NCBI GenBank assembly: GCA_024998815.1
Contig: JACEUQ010000002.1
Span: 572,501-636,500 of the forward strand
DNA length: 64,000 nt
Direction: 5' to 3'
Origin: Opitutus sp.
GTDB lineage: Bacteria; Verrucomicrobiota; Verrucomicrobiia; Opitutales; Opitutaceae
The notes under the pieces are model-generated. The model was not told the origin of the DNA. It did not search any database and was given only the letters and a program-made list of their open reading frames with translations. The stretch's first letter is position 1. Every line of letters starts with the position of its first letter. Of this stretch, positions 46,958 through 55,394 are shown one piece after another. The position numbers and the translations under genes were made by a program.

Positions 46958-48340
46958 CTACTGGAGGCGCTGGGGGAGTTTGCGCAGGCGCTGGCTGAGG
47001 TCTTCCAGCGACTTGCCCGTCGGCCGGGCGGCAAGGTCTGCGCCGGTGCGAATCACCTGCGAGGGCAAAAAGTTGTTCACCAGCGCGCAATAATTGCTGG
47101 TCACCATGATCCCGAGTAGCTCGCCGGTCTTGCTCAAAACGAGGTCGCCGCGCGAGGATGAGAAATCGCCAAATAATTTCCGAACCAGCCGGTTATCCAT
47201 GTGCACGTAACTCGGATTGCTCGGATCGAGTTTGAAGGGAACCTCGCCATAACCGGTGCCCCCGTTGGCGATGATCAGCGCCTCGGTGAACTTAAACGGC
47301 TCCAGCGCGATCGGGTAACTCTTCACCCCAAGCGCCGTCATCTGCGCCGGGGTGACCGGCAAAACCGCCACGCGCGGGTCGATGGCCAAAAACACCAGGC
47401 GGTCCACCGCGATGCGTTGTGCTCCTTTGCGGAACTCGGCTTTGAGCGAGGCCCAGTTCCAGGGCGGGTCGATCAGGGAAAAGGGCGTGTCGCCCACGTG
47501 GAGCAACGCCACGGTGTCGCGGCCGTCGGTCACGAACACCGTGTTGGTATCGCGTTTGTCGGTGCGCGAGCTGAGCAAAAACGGGCGGGTACCTTCCAGC
47601 GCGGTTTGCACGCGGTTGGCCAAAAACTCGTTGAAGAGAACGTTGATGTTAATCGGCCGATTTTCGCGGATTTCCTTGGTCAGCGCCACTGAGCTGTCGG
47701 CGAGTTGGCCCACGCCTTGGGCGAGCTGGGTGGTGGTTTCCTGCACCTTGATGCGCTCCTGACGCTCGGCCTCGACCTGAGTTTTCAACGTTTCGGCGGT
47801 GGTGCGCAGGAGCTGTTTTTCCTGCTCCACGACGCGCACCGTCACACTGAGATCCTCGATCTTGGCGCGGGCTTCGGTCTGGGCCTTTTCGAGGGTGGCG
47901 AGCGCCTGGGACTGGCGCGCGGCCTCGGCCTGGCGTTGTTCCAAATCGCGTTGAAGCTGGGCGAGGCGCGCCTTGGAAATCGTGGCCTCGGCGGCGGCCG
48001 AGTTAACCTGCGCGGTGAGCGTTTCAGCTTTTTGACGGGTGGCGTCGAGGGAGCTGGCGGTGTCGGCGAGGGCTTTTTCACGCTCGCTCAGGGTGCTTTG
48101 GGTGGACTGGAGCTGCTGGGCAACCTGGTCGCGTTGGCTGCGTTCGTCGGCCAGCGAGAGCTTCATGACCGCGACGAGGTCGTCGTCCTGGGTGGCTGCG
48201 CCGTTGGCGGCACGCACGGCGGCGGCCGGCGGCGGAGGCGGCACGGGCTTGGCGGGCGGGGCGGCTTTCTGCCAGTCGGTGAGCGCGAGCAGCGTCAGCA
48301 ACAGGAAGTCGCAAAGGATGAGGAGGAGCGTGCGATTCAT
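46958..48340 (-). CDS. Membrane-anchored coiled-coil protein with C-terminal globular domain
   Basis: A 460-residue protein with an N-terminal membrane anchor (MNRTLLLILCDFLLLTLLAL), a Pro/Ala linker, a long coiled coil (residues about 60-215, Gln/Ala/Glu/Lys-rich heptads) and a globular C-terminal domain of about 230 residues. The latter contains VFVTDGRDTVALLHVGD and, near its end, SSSRGDLVLSKTGELLGIMV, which loosely recalls the end of trypsin-like domains but without a convincing catalytic triad. I do not recognise the family. It lies 18 bases downstream of a large membrane protein on the same strand, with which it probably forms a complex. Confidence 0.72.
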   Translation of the reverse strand: MNRTLLLILCDFLLLTLLALTDWQKAAPPAKPVPPPPPAAAVRAANGAATQDDDLVAVMKLSLADERSQRDQVAQQLQSTQSTLSEREKALADTASSLDATRQKAETLTAQVNSAAAEATISKARLAQLQRDLEQRQAEAARQSQALATLEKAQTEARAKIEDLSVTVRVVEQEKQLLRTTAETLKTQVEAERQERIKVQETTTQLAQGVGQLADSSVALTKEIRENRPININVLFNEFLANRVQTALEGTRPFLLSSRTDKRDTNTVFVTDGRDTVALLHVGDTPFSLIDPPWNWASLKAEFRKGAQRIAVDRLVFLAIDPRVAVLPVTPAQMTALGVKSYPIALEPFKFTEALIIANGGTGYGEVPFKLDPSNPSYVHMDNRLVRKLFGDFSSSRGDLVLSKTGELLGIMVTSNYCALVNNFLPSQVIRTGADLAARPTGKSLEDLSQRLRKLPQRLQ

Positions 48341-48358
48341 GGCGCGGGGGCGCGGCGG

Positions 48359-50035
48359 TTAAGCGGCGACGACGGCCGGGGTGGACTTGGGCTCGGCGGA
48401 GTGGCCGTCGAGGATGAGGCGGCGTTTGTAGGGGCGCACGTGGCGGATTTTGATGATCGCGACGCAACAGATGCCGAACAGGTTGGAGGAATAAGCGGCG
48501 AGCAGGTTGGGCTGAATCACGCCGAGGACTTGCAGCACGAGCGCGGTGGCGGTGCCGGCGATGCCGATGTACAGGCCGCCGTCGAAGAGGTTTTCCTCGT
48601 TCTCCATGAGGCGGAGTTTCAGCAGGGCGGACAGGGACTGGCGCTCGATTTCGCGGATTTTCGAGAGGCAGAACAGGTACATGCCGATCTGCAGCGCGGC
48701 GAAAAAGCCGATGCTGATAAGGGTGGAGATATCCATGGTGAGTGTGGGTGCCGTGGGCGTGAGGGAGGCGGGATCGGAAAGGTTGGAGAGAACGGGAATG
48801 GTTAACTTGAGCTGAAATTCGGAGGGCGCGGTCGGTTTTAACAAAAAGGGTTCGGTGCCCAGCACGAGCAGGGCGGCGGTGAGCAGCGCGAGGAGCCCGC
48901 TCTTCGCACGGAACAGGCCCGGGTCACCGTCGGTGTCGTCGTCAAACAGCACCCGCTCCAGGCCGAGGAATAGGCAAAACGCCCCAAGGAGAAACCCCAT
49001 GTACTTGGCGGCTAGGGCGAGTTTGGGAAACAGCAGGGCGGCCAGGGTTAACGGGCCGAAGGACGGGGCTGGCTGGTGGTTGACGGGCACTTGGCGGGAG
49101 AGCAACTGCTCGACGGCGCCTTGGCCAAAGCCGAGCGCGAGGCGCAGGTCGGCCAGGCCCGTGCGGCCGAATTTCAGCAGGTAGGTCGCCACGCGATCGG
49201 CCGAGCCGGAGAGCTGCGCAGCGCTGTAAATGAGCGGCAGGTCGTCGGGCGCAACACGGGCGAGCTGGGCGAATTCGCCGAGGGTTTTCACGCTGCCGGT
49301 CAGGCGAAGCAGTTCGCACAGTTGGACCCAATCGAGGCGTTTACCGAGGGAAAGCAGATCGCCGAAAACCGGCCCCAGGTCGCCGAGCTGATTGGCCGCC
49401 ACGGCAGCTCCAGCAAGGTCGCGCAGCTCGCGCTGAAGCGCGTGGCTGAGGTGATCGCCCTGATAAAGCAGGGCGGAGAGCAAAATCACGGCGTCGAGGG
49501 CTTGGCCGCCGGGTTGGGTGGCGGGCGCGAAGCGCTGGGTGCCGGTGACGGTGCGCAGGCGCAACAGCTCCAGCACGCCCTGCGAGCGGGAATTCCCGAG
49601 GTAGGCGAGCAGTTGGGCGCGCGCCTTTTGGGTGATAAAAAAGGTGAGCACCGGCGTGCTCTGGGTGCGGCCGGTGTTTTCCTTGAGGTTAAACAGCGGA
49701 TCGAGAAACGGATCCCAGCCGCCCCAGGCGATGAGCTCGGGCTGGCGGTGAGCGGTGTTGTCGAGCGCGGTGGCAAGCGGGGCGGCCTGCGGATCGCCCA
49801 AGGTGCGTGCGGCGGCGATGGCGAGGGCAGCAGGGCCGGGTTTCTCGCGGTCAAGCCACTGGCGCCCGAGCTGGGCCACCGTGGGCGTGGCCTCGCCGGC
49901 GCGCTCCAGCAGCGGCGGGGTAACCGACTGGAGGTTAACCGGCACGCTCCACGCCGCCGCCAGCAAGCCGAGGCCCAGGCCGACGATCCACCCGGTCGGC
50001 ACGGAGCGGGGAAAAGCGGGGCGGGACGACGTCAT
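48359..50035 (-). CDS. Large membrane protein of unknown function, partner of the coiled-coil protein
   Basis: A 558-residue protein. One membrane span near the N terminus (WIVGLGLGLLAAAWSVP) precedes a helical, presumably periplasmic domain of about 300 residues. Then come spans near YMGFLLGAFCLFLGLE and SGLLALLTAALLVLG, and a C-terminal block with spans at ISIGFFAALQIGMYLF and LYIGIAGTATALVLQVLGV separated by a charged helix (KIREIERQSLSALLKLRLMENEENLF). That block is reminiscent of MotA/TolQ/ExbB proteins, which pair with a single-span partner like the downstream gene product; this is inference. The start at 50035 avoids an extension into the divergent def promoter. Confidence 0.7.
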   Translation of the reverse strand: MTSSRPAFPRSVPTGWIVGLGLGLLAAAWSVPVNLQSVTPPLLERAGEATPTVAQLGRQWLDREKPGPAALAIAAARTLGDPQAAPLATALDNTAHRQPELIAWGGWDPFLDPLFNLKENTGRTQSTPVLTFFITQKARAQLLAYLGNSRSQGVLELLRLRTVTGTQRFAPATQPGGQALDAVILLSALLYQGDHLSHALQRELRDLAGAAVAANQLGDLGPVFGDLLSLGKRLDWVQLCELLRLTGSVKTLGEFAQLARVAPDDLPLIYSAAQLSGSADRVATYLLKFGRTGLADLRLALGFGQGAVEQLLSRQVPVNHQPAPSFGPLTLAALLFPKLALAAKYMGFLLGAFCLFLGLERVLFDDDTDGDPGLFRAKSGLLALLTAALLVLGTEPFLLKPTAPSEFQLKLTIPVLSNLSDPASLTPTAPTLTMDISTLISIGFFAALQIGMYLFCLSKIREIERQSLSALLKLRLMENEENLFDGGLYIGIAGTATALVLQVLGVIQPNLLAAYSSNLFGICCVAIIKIRHVRPYKRRLILDGHSAEPKSTPAVVAA

Positions 50036-50108
50036 TTGCGGCGAAGTATTCGTTTGCCGCGCGGTGTTGGCAAATACAGGTTGCACGGCCTCATCCCTCA
50101 TCCGACCT

Positions 50109-50684
50109 ATGGCCCTGCGAATTGTTCATTATAACGACCCGGTGCTCCGTAAAAAAGGCGACCCCGTAACGGTCTTCGACTCCGCCCTCACGCTGCTTTC
50201 CGCCCAAATGGTGGCGACCATGAACACCGCCGCCGGCATCGGTCTGGCGGCTCAGCAGGTCGGACGCGCGCTCCAATTTTGCGTGGTCGACATGCTCGGC
50301 ACCGACCGCGACTTCAGTTGGGAGCTCGACGGCGGTCGCCCGCCATTGGAGTTGTTTATGCCACTCACCCTGGCCAACCCCGTTGTCACCGTGCTGCCGT
50401 CGGAGAAGACCGTTTACGAGGAAGGCTGCCTGTCGTTTCCGGAAATCCGCGGCGACGTGATTCGCGCCGACGTGATTCGGGTGACCTTTCAGGATTTGCA
50501 GGGGACGGCGCACACGCTGCTGTGCGACGGGTTGTTTTCGCGCTGCATCCAGCACGAAGTCGACCACCTCAACGGCACGCTTTTTATCGACCGCATGGAG
50601 AAAAAAGTCCGCGCCAAGCTGGAGAAGGACATCAAGGAGCTCGGCCAAAAGACCCGCGACGCCAGCCAGCCGCCGGTGGTGTAG
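50109..50684 (+). CDS. def: Peptide deformylase
   Basis: A 191-residue metalloenzyme that removes the formyl group from nascent N-terminal methionine. All three motifs are intact: GIGLAAQQVG, EGCLSFPE (metal-binding Cys) and QHEVDHLNG (HExxH). MALRIVHYNDPVLRKKGDPV is the standard N terminus and sets the start at 50109. The ALRIV/LFID spacing is normal, with a moderate insertion (TDRDFSWELDGGRPPLELFM) between motifs 1 and 2. It stands alone, divergent from the membrane-protein pair, and is followed by a GAGC hairpin element. Confidence 0.96.
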   Translation: MALRIVHYNDPVLRKKGDPVTVFDSALTLLSAQMVATMNTAAGIGLAAQQVGRALQFCVVDMLGTDRDFSWELDGGRPPLELFMPLTLANPVVTVLPSEKTVYEEGCLSFPEIRGDVIRADVIRVTFQDLQGTAHTLLCDGLFSRCIQHEVDHLNGTLFIDRMEKKVRAKLEKDIKELGQKTRDASQPPVV

Positions 50685-50727
50685 GCTGATTGGAGAGGGG
50701 GCGGGGAGATATACCTTTGGGCAAACA

Positions 50728-50827
50728 CCTTGAGCTCACGCTCAAGGCCACGGGGAGTGAGTTCGCGAAGCGGGTGTTAGTGGAAACGTGTGTTCGCAAA
50801 GCGGTGGCCTTGAGCGTGAGCTCAAGG
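50728..50827. repeat. Paired GAGC hairpin element
   Basis: CCTTGAGCTCACGCTCAAGG and CCTTGAGCGTGAGCTCAAGG bound a 100-bp inverted repeat with an unrelated centre (TTCGCGAAGCGGGTG region). Single-copy form of the unit arrayed at 45851. Confidence 0.93.
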
Positions 50828-50971
50828 ATGCCCTAAACCTCAACTTGAACGCTAATTAGCATAACCGGCGAACCGTTCGCGTGTTCGCGTGTCCGTGCGA
50901 TGGACCCGAACAGCATTCAGCTAACCCATTGCGCGTCCGCTTAACCCGAACGCGTCAGTCTAAAACCCATA

Positions 50972-51601
50972 ATGAAATCCCTTAAGTCTCTATCCGCCTT
51001 AGCCGTAGCCAGCAGCTTGGCCATCTCGGCCCACGCCCAAATGGCCACCGAGCCCATGGCACCCGAGCCGGCCGTTTTCCAGGCCTCGCTGTGGGCCCCC
51101 TCGCCCCAACTTGTGCCCGCCACCGACGACGTTTCCGGCGTCCGCCTGCAGGTTTACGGCGAGAACCGTAACATGCGCGGCGTCGACATCGGCTTCGCCC
51201 ACTCGACCACCGGCGACTTTGTCGGTTTTGGCGGTCTCTTCACCCTCTACAATCATGTCGGCGGAACGACCACAGGCGTTCAGTGGGGCTTAGTTAATTA
51301 CACTGAGGGCGAGGTCACCGGCTGGCAGTCAGGCTGGATCAACATCTCGACCGCCAAGGTCAAAGGCTTACAAAGCGGCCTGATTAACTACAACGATATG
51401 ACCTCAGCTGACGTTTCCGGCGTGCAACTCGGCTTCGTCAACACCGCCAAACATGTGCACGGCGTGCAGCTCGGCTTCATTAACTACGCCGAAACGCTCA
51501 AAGGCGTTCAGCTCGGCCTGTGGAACCAGGTCAACTCGCGTGATTGGGATCAGTTTGACCCGTTGCCTAAGGTTTTCCCCTTCATCAACGTCGGCTTCTA
51601 A
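50972..51601 (+). CDS. Exported protein with GxQxGxxN repeats
   Basis: A 209-residue protein with a signal peptide (MKSLKSLSALAVASSLAISA, cleavage after AHA). The mature part is built from about six imperfect repeats of the type G-V-Q-x-G-h-x-N-Y: GVQWGLVNYTEGEVTG, GWQSGWINISTAKVKG, GLQSGLINYNDMTSADVSG, GVQLGFVNTAKHVHG, GVQLGFINYAETLKG and GVQLGLWNQV. This recalls surface-repeat proteins such as the leptospiral LA_2272 group and suggests a beta-solenoid or small barrel on the cell surface. Function unknown. A strong terminator follows directly. Confidence 0.78.
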   Translation: MKSLKSLSALAVASSLAISAHAQMATEPMAPEPAVFQASLWAPSPQLVPATDDVSGVRLQVYGENRNMRGVDIGFAHSTTGDFVGFGGLFTLYNHVGGTTTGVQWGLVNYTEGEVTGWQSGWINISTAKVKGLQSGLINYNDMTSADVSGVQLGFVNTAKHVHGVQLGFINYAETLKGVQLGLWNQVNSRDWDQFDPLPKVFPFINVGF

Positions 51602-51632
51602 GACGCAGCGCGCTAGCTAAAGCGCAGCGTTT

Positions 51633-51662
51633 GCCCCGCAGTGCCCACTGCGGGGCTTTTTT
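51633..51662 (+). terminator. Rho-independent terminator
   Basis: GCCCCGCAGT and ACTGCGGGGC form a perfect 10-bp stem with a 4-base loop, followed by six T residues. It lies 32 bases past the stop of the GxQxGxxN repeat protein gene. Confidence 0.95.
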
Positions 51663-51694
51663 GCGCCCGCTTGGTTTGGATACCCGCCCCTCGA

Positions 51695-52069
51695 TCAGGA
51701 GATGAAGCGGATGCAGAGCGGGTAGCGGTAGGCGAAGCCGTCGGAGGCCTTGATCGCCGCGACAATCGCCAAAACAATGGCTGCGACCGCAAGGATCGGC
51801 AGCAGGATGAACCCCACAAAAACGAAGCACAGCGGGGCGATGCACAACGCGTAGATCAGCAGGGAGAGGTGGAAGTTAAGCACCTCCTTGGCCTGCACCG
51901 CCACAGGACCACCCTCGGCTTTTTTGATCAAAAACACCACCAGCGGGAGGATAAACCCCACACCCAGAAAGCCCGAGAGGTGGCAAAGAATGATGAGGGC
52001 CTTTTCGTCGCCGCTAAGGCGCGGAAGCGACGGGGGAGTGTTGGAGGAAGGCAGGGTGACCGTGGCCAT
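51695..52069 (-). CDS. DUF4870 membrane protein
   Basis: A 124-residue protein with two or three membrane spans. The N-terminal DEKALIILCHLSGFLGVGFILP and PVAVQAKEVLNFHLSLLIY match DUF4870 (Tic20-like) proteins, small membrane proteins of unknown function. The start at 52069 (MATVTLP) gives a usual length; a longer reading adds 20 residues without conservation. It converges on the terminator at 51633-51662 from the other side. Confidence 0.85.
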   Translation of the reverse strand: MATVTLPSSNTPPSLPRLSGDEKALIILCHLSGFLGVGFILPLVVFLIKKAEGGPVAVQAKEVLNFHLSLLIYALCIAPLCFVFVGFILLPILAVAAIVLAIVAAIKASDGFAYRYPLCIRFIS

Positions 52070-52165
52070 ATTGGGGCCGAAACCAAGCGCCAGTTCGGCC
52101 GAACCGCAAGTCACGCGATTACTCAGCACGCTGTAACGTTATTTTAAGGATAAATCCACGCCCAG

Positions 52166-52243
52166 TTAGCCGCGAAAGATCGCAAGGATCGCAAAGATAA
52201 AAACCTGAATTTCTATGCGCTCTCTGCGTTCTTTCGCGGCTAA
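52166..52243. repeat. TTTAGCCGCGAAAGAACGCA inverted repeat, copy 2
   Basis: TTAGCCGCGAAAGATCGCAA at the left and TGCGTTCTTTCGCGGCTAA at the right, with the shared interior TTTCTATGCGCTCT, between DUF4870 and cinA. Very similar to the copy at 63663. Confidence 0.93.
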
Positions 52244-52307
52244 ATTGACCGAGGATTGTTTTATTATTCGCCTCCGGACTCTGCCACCGCCCAACGCCCT
52301 GCGCCGG

Positions 52308-53630
52308 TCACTCCCGCCCGCCGGCCTGCGCCCCGGTAGTCACGCCGCTTTGCGTGCGGACCAACTCGCGCCGCAACCAGTCCAGCGCGGCAATCACCGC
52401 GCGCCGGTTCACCGTCGCTCGCGGGCCGGGATAATGGAGCTTTTTCGACCACATGCCCTGAGGCGAATACAGCGCCAGGTACATCGTGCCGACCGGGTTT
52501 TCGTGGGTGCCGCCGCAAGGGCCCGCAAAGCCCGTGATCGCCAGCGCGTAGTCGGCGCCCAGCCGCTCGGCCGCGCCGACGGCCATCGCCACCGCGTTTT
52601 CCGCCGACACCCCGCCGTGCTGCTCCAGCAGGCATTCGGGTACGTCGAGCAACTGCATCTTCGACTCGTTGGAGTAACACACGCAGCCGCCCGCAAAAAA
52701 CTTCGTGGCCCCGCAGATTCCCGTGAACTCGCTGGCCAGCAGCCCGCCCGTGGCGGTCTCGGCCACCGCCAGCATGCACTCCTGCGCTCGCAACAGGTCG
52801 CCGACGACTTGCGCCAACGAAGCGCTCCCGTACCCCATAAAATCCTCCCCCAAGAGGCGCTCGCACTCGCCGGCCACCTCGTCGAGTTGCCCAAACGAGA
52901 GCTGCCCACTGGGGGAACTCAGGCGCACGTCCACCTGCCCTTGATGCGCACAGTAGGCGATGCTCAGACCGTCACCGTAATCGGCAAAAACAGGCTGCAG
53001 TTTGGTCTCCAGCGCCGACTCGCCGATGCCCGCCGTGCGCAGCTGCACGTAGGCTTGTCGGTCGAGTAGGAGCCCACGCTGCGCCAGCCGAGGAATCACC
53101 TGTTCGGTAAACATCGGTTGCAACTCGTTGGGCGGGCCCGGCAGCATGATCAGCACCTTGCCGTCTTGCTCCACCCACAGGCCTGGCGCGGTGCCGTTGG
53201 CGTTGGGCAACACCTCGCCGCGCTCAAAACGGTAGGCCTGCTTGAGGTTGTTCTCCGTCATGATCCGGCCTCGACTGGCGAAAAACGCCTCGATGCCCGC
53301 AGCGATTTCGGGCTCGAAAACCAGGCGTTGCCCCAACACCCCGGCGACCGCCTCGCGCGTGCGGTCGTCGCAGGTCGGCCCCAGCCCGCCGGTGGTGATG
53401 ACCACGTCGGCGCGCGCCCAGCTCTCGCGAAATTGTTCGGCGATCGCGTCAGCCTCGTCGGTCAACGTCACGTTGCGCTGGAGCAGCACCCCGCGCTGCC
53501 CGAGCTGGGCGCCGATGTAGGTGAGATGACCGTTGGCGGTCAGGCCCAAAAGCAACTCATCCCCCAGGGTGAGGAGTTCGTAACGTTTGGAGGCGACCGA
53601 GCCGGGAGGGGCGATGTTTTTGGAAACCAT
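52308..53630 (-). CDS. cinA: CinA-family protein (MoCF domain plus C-terminal amidase)
   Basis: A 440-residue two-domain CinA. The N-terminal MoCF/ADP-ribose pyrophosphatase domain shows LLTLGDELLLGLTANGHLTY, VITTGGLGPTCDDRTREAVA and MLPGPPNELQPMF. The C-terminal NMN deamidase-type domain shows AETATGGLLASEFTG, FFAGGCVCYSNESK and GFAGPCGGTHENPVGTMYLAL. The common AESCTGG is AETATGG here, changing Ser and Cys residues, so deamidase activity is uncertain. The role in other bacteria is pyridine-nucleotide recycling. The start at 53630 gives the standard N terminus. It is divergent from uvrC with a 37-base gap. Confidence 0.93.
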   Translation of the reverse strand: MVSKNIAPPGSVASKRYELLTLGDELLLGLTANGHLTYIGAQLGQRGVLLQRNVTLTDEADAIAEQFRESWARADVVITTGGLGPTCDDRTREAVAGVLGQRLVFEPEIAAGIEAFFASRGRIMTENNLKQAYRFERGEVLPNANGTAPGLWVEQDGKVLIMLPGPPNELQPMFTEQVIPRLAQRGLLLDRQAYVQLRTAGIGESALETKLQPVFADYGDGLSIAYCAHQGQVDVRLSSPSGQLSFGQLDEVAGECERLLGEDFMGYGSASLAQVVGDLLRAQECMLAVAETATGGLLASEFTGICGATKFFAGGCVCYSNESKMQLLDVPECLLEQHGGVSAENAVAMAVGAAERLGADYALAITGFAGPCGGTHENPVGTMYLALYSPQGMWSKKLHYPGPRATVNRRAVIAALDWLRRELVRTQSGVTTGAQAGGRE

Positions 53631-53667
53631 ACTTGCGAAGCGCGAAACTAGGTTAAACTCAGCCAAA

Positions 53668-55149
53668 ATGCCAGCGCCTCACTCCATTAACCTCAAAGAG
53701 AAGGTCCGCCAGCTGCCCGAGAAGCCGGGGGTTTACCTGATGAAGGACCGCTTGGGGCGCATCATTTACGTCGGCAAAGCCAAGGCGTTAAAAAAGCGGG
53801 TCTCGTCGTATTTCACCCCGGCGCGGGCGATGACGTTGCACCCGAAAATCCGCGCCTTGATCGAGATGATCGCCGACTTCGACACCATCGAGGTGAAGTC
53901 CGAACCCGAGGCGCTGCTGCTGGAGGGCAAGCTGATCAAGCAGTGGAAACCCAAGTACAACACCGACTTCACCGACGACAAACGCTTCCCGCTGGTGCGC
54001 GTCGACCCGGCCCAGGAGCTGCCGCGCTTCGCCGTCACGCGCTTCAAAAAGGACGACCGCTCGCGCTACTTTGGGCCGTTCGCCCACAGCGGGCTGTTGC
54101 GCAAAACCCTCGCCCAGATGCGCCGCCAGTTCGGCATTTTGCTAAGCGACGCCACGCCCCAGCGCCTGCCCGACGGCCGCTGGCAACTCTACGACGACGT
54201 GCGCCAGGAGCTCTACGGCTTCGCCAACGAAACCACCGCCGAGGACTACCGCCAACGCGTGGCCGAGGCCTGCGAGTTTCTGGAGGGCAAGTCGCGCGAA
54301 TGGCTCGAAACCCTGCGCGCCGAGATGCTGGAGGCCGCCGGCAAAAAGGAATTCGAGAAAGCCGCCGAGTTGCGCGACGTGGTGTTTGCCCTCGAAAAAA
54401 CCCTGGCCCGCACGCGCAATTTCGAGCGCTTCGACCCCACGCACCCCGCCGCCGACGAGGAGGCCATGCGCCTGCTCGGCGAGGCCCTTGGGCTGGAAAA
54501 AATCCCGCGCACGCTGGAGTGCTTTGATATTTCGCACATCAGCGGCACCTTCGTGGTGGCGTCGATGGTGCACTTTAACGAGGGGCGGCCCGACAAGGAC
54601 CGTTACCGGCGGTTTCAGATTAAGAGTTTTATTGGCAACGACGATTACCGGGCGATGGAGGAGGTGGTCGGCCGCCATTACCGGCGGATGCGCGACGAAC
54701 AAAAGCCGTTGCCCGACCTGATCGTGATCGACGGTGGGCGCGGCCAGATTGGCGCGGCGCTCAAGGCGTTTGCCGCGATCGAAGTGGAGCCGCCGCCGCT
54801 GATCGGTTTGGCCAAAAAGCACGAGACGATCATTTTTCCCGACGAACGCGCGCCGCTGAACCTCCCGCTCAACTCGCCCGCGCTCAACCTGCTCCAGCGC
54901 CTGCGTGACGAAGCCCACCGCGTCGCCAACACCTACAACGCCGACCTGCGCTCCAAGAAAATCCGCGAGTCCGTCCTCGATGACTTCCCCGGGCTGGGTG
55001 CGGTACGACGGACCGCGTTGTTGGCCCACTTCGGCAGCATCGAGCGGTTGAAGGCGGCCAGCGAAGCGCAACTGGCCGAAGTCGAAGGCCTCGGCCTGCG
55101 CCTGGCCGCCGAGCTGCACGCCTACCTGCACGCCCCGCTGCCCTCTTAA
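53668..55149 (+). CDS. uvrC: UvrC excinuclease subunit, cysteine-poor short form
   Basis: A 493-residue UvrC, the dual-incision nuclease of nucleotide excision repair. Domains in order: GIY-YIG (PGVYLMKDRLGRIIYVGKAK, 3' incision), UVR motif (KKEFEKAAELRDVV, UvrB binding), RNase H-like 5' nuclease (LECFDISHISGT...DGGRGQIGAAL), and helix-hairpin-helix (DDFPGLGAVRRTALLAHFG). It is about 100 residues shorter than E. coli UvrC. The region after GIY-YIG that normally carries four cysteines reads RRQFGILLSDATPQRLPDGR with no cysteine. The start at 53668 begins the conserved N terminus. Confidence 0.94.
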   Translation: MPAPHSINLKEKVRQLPEKPGVYLMKDRLGRIIYVGKAKALKKRVSSYFTPARAMTLHPKIRALIEMIADFDTIEVKSEPEALLLEGKLIKQWKPKYNTDFTDDKRFPLVRVDPAQELPRFAVTRFKKDDRSRYFGPFAHSGLLRKTLAQMRRQFGILLSDATPQRLPDGRWQLYDDVRQELYGFANETTAEDYRQRVAEACEFLEGKSREWLETLRAEMLEAAGKKEFEKAAELRDVVFALEKTLARTRNFERFDPTHPAADEEAMRLLGEALGLEKIPRTLECFDISHISGTFVVASMVHFNEGRPDKDRYRRFQIKSFIGNDDYRAMEEVVGRHYRRMRDEQKPLPDLIVIDGGRGQIGAALKAFAAIEVEPPPLIGLAKKHETIIFPDERAPLNLPLNSPALNLLQRLRDEAHRVANTYNADLRSKKIRESVLDDFPGLGAVRRTALLAHFGSIERLKAASEAQLAEVEGLGLRLAAELHAYLHAPLPS

Positions 55150-55150
55150 T

Positions 55151-55282
55151 CGTTCTCGTTCTCTTACTCCTACTCCTACTCCATCCAGTAGAGCTGCACT
55201 CCCCGCCCCCCGCCCTGCCGAACGAGAACGAGTAGGAGTAGGAGTAAGAGAACGAGAACGAGTATAGAGGTAGGAGAACGAT
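55151..55282. repeat. CGTTCTCGTTCTC/ACTCCTACTCC inverted repeat
   Basis: CGTTCTCGTTCTCTTACTCC and following TACTCCTACTCC at the left are answered by a right arm containing AGTAGGAGTAGGAGTAAGAG and AACGAGAACG, with a further partial arm. The loop contains CCCCGCCCCCCGCCC. It lies directly after uvrC. A single arm occurs at 16367. Confidence 0.92.
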
Positions 55283-55394
55283 TGCGGAAACGCGGCGGAC
55301 TGGGCGCTGCGCTTTGAGGAATTCCGCCAACGCCACTGTTAAAAAAGACATAACGCTTGCCCACCCCGCCGCTCTGCGTATGACTGCGCCTCCC

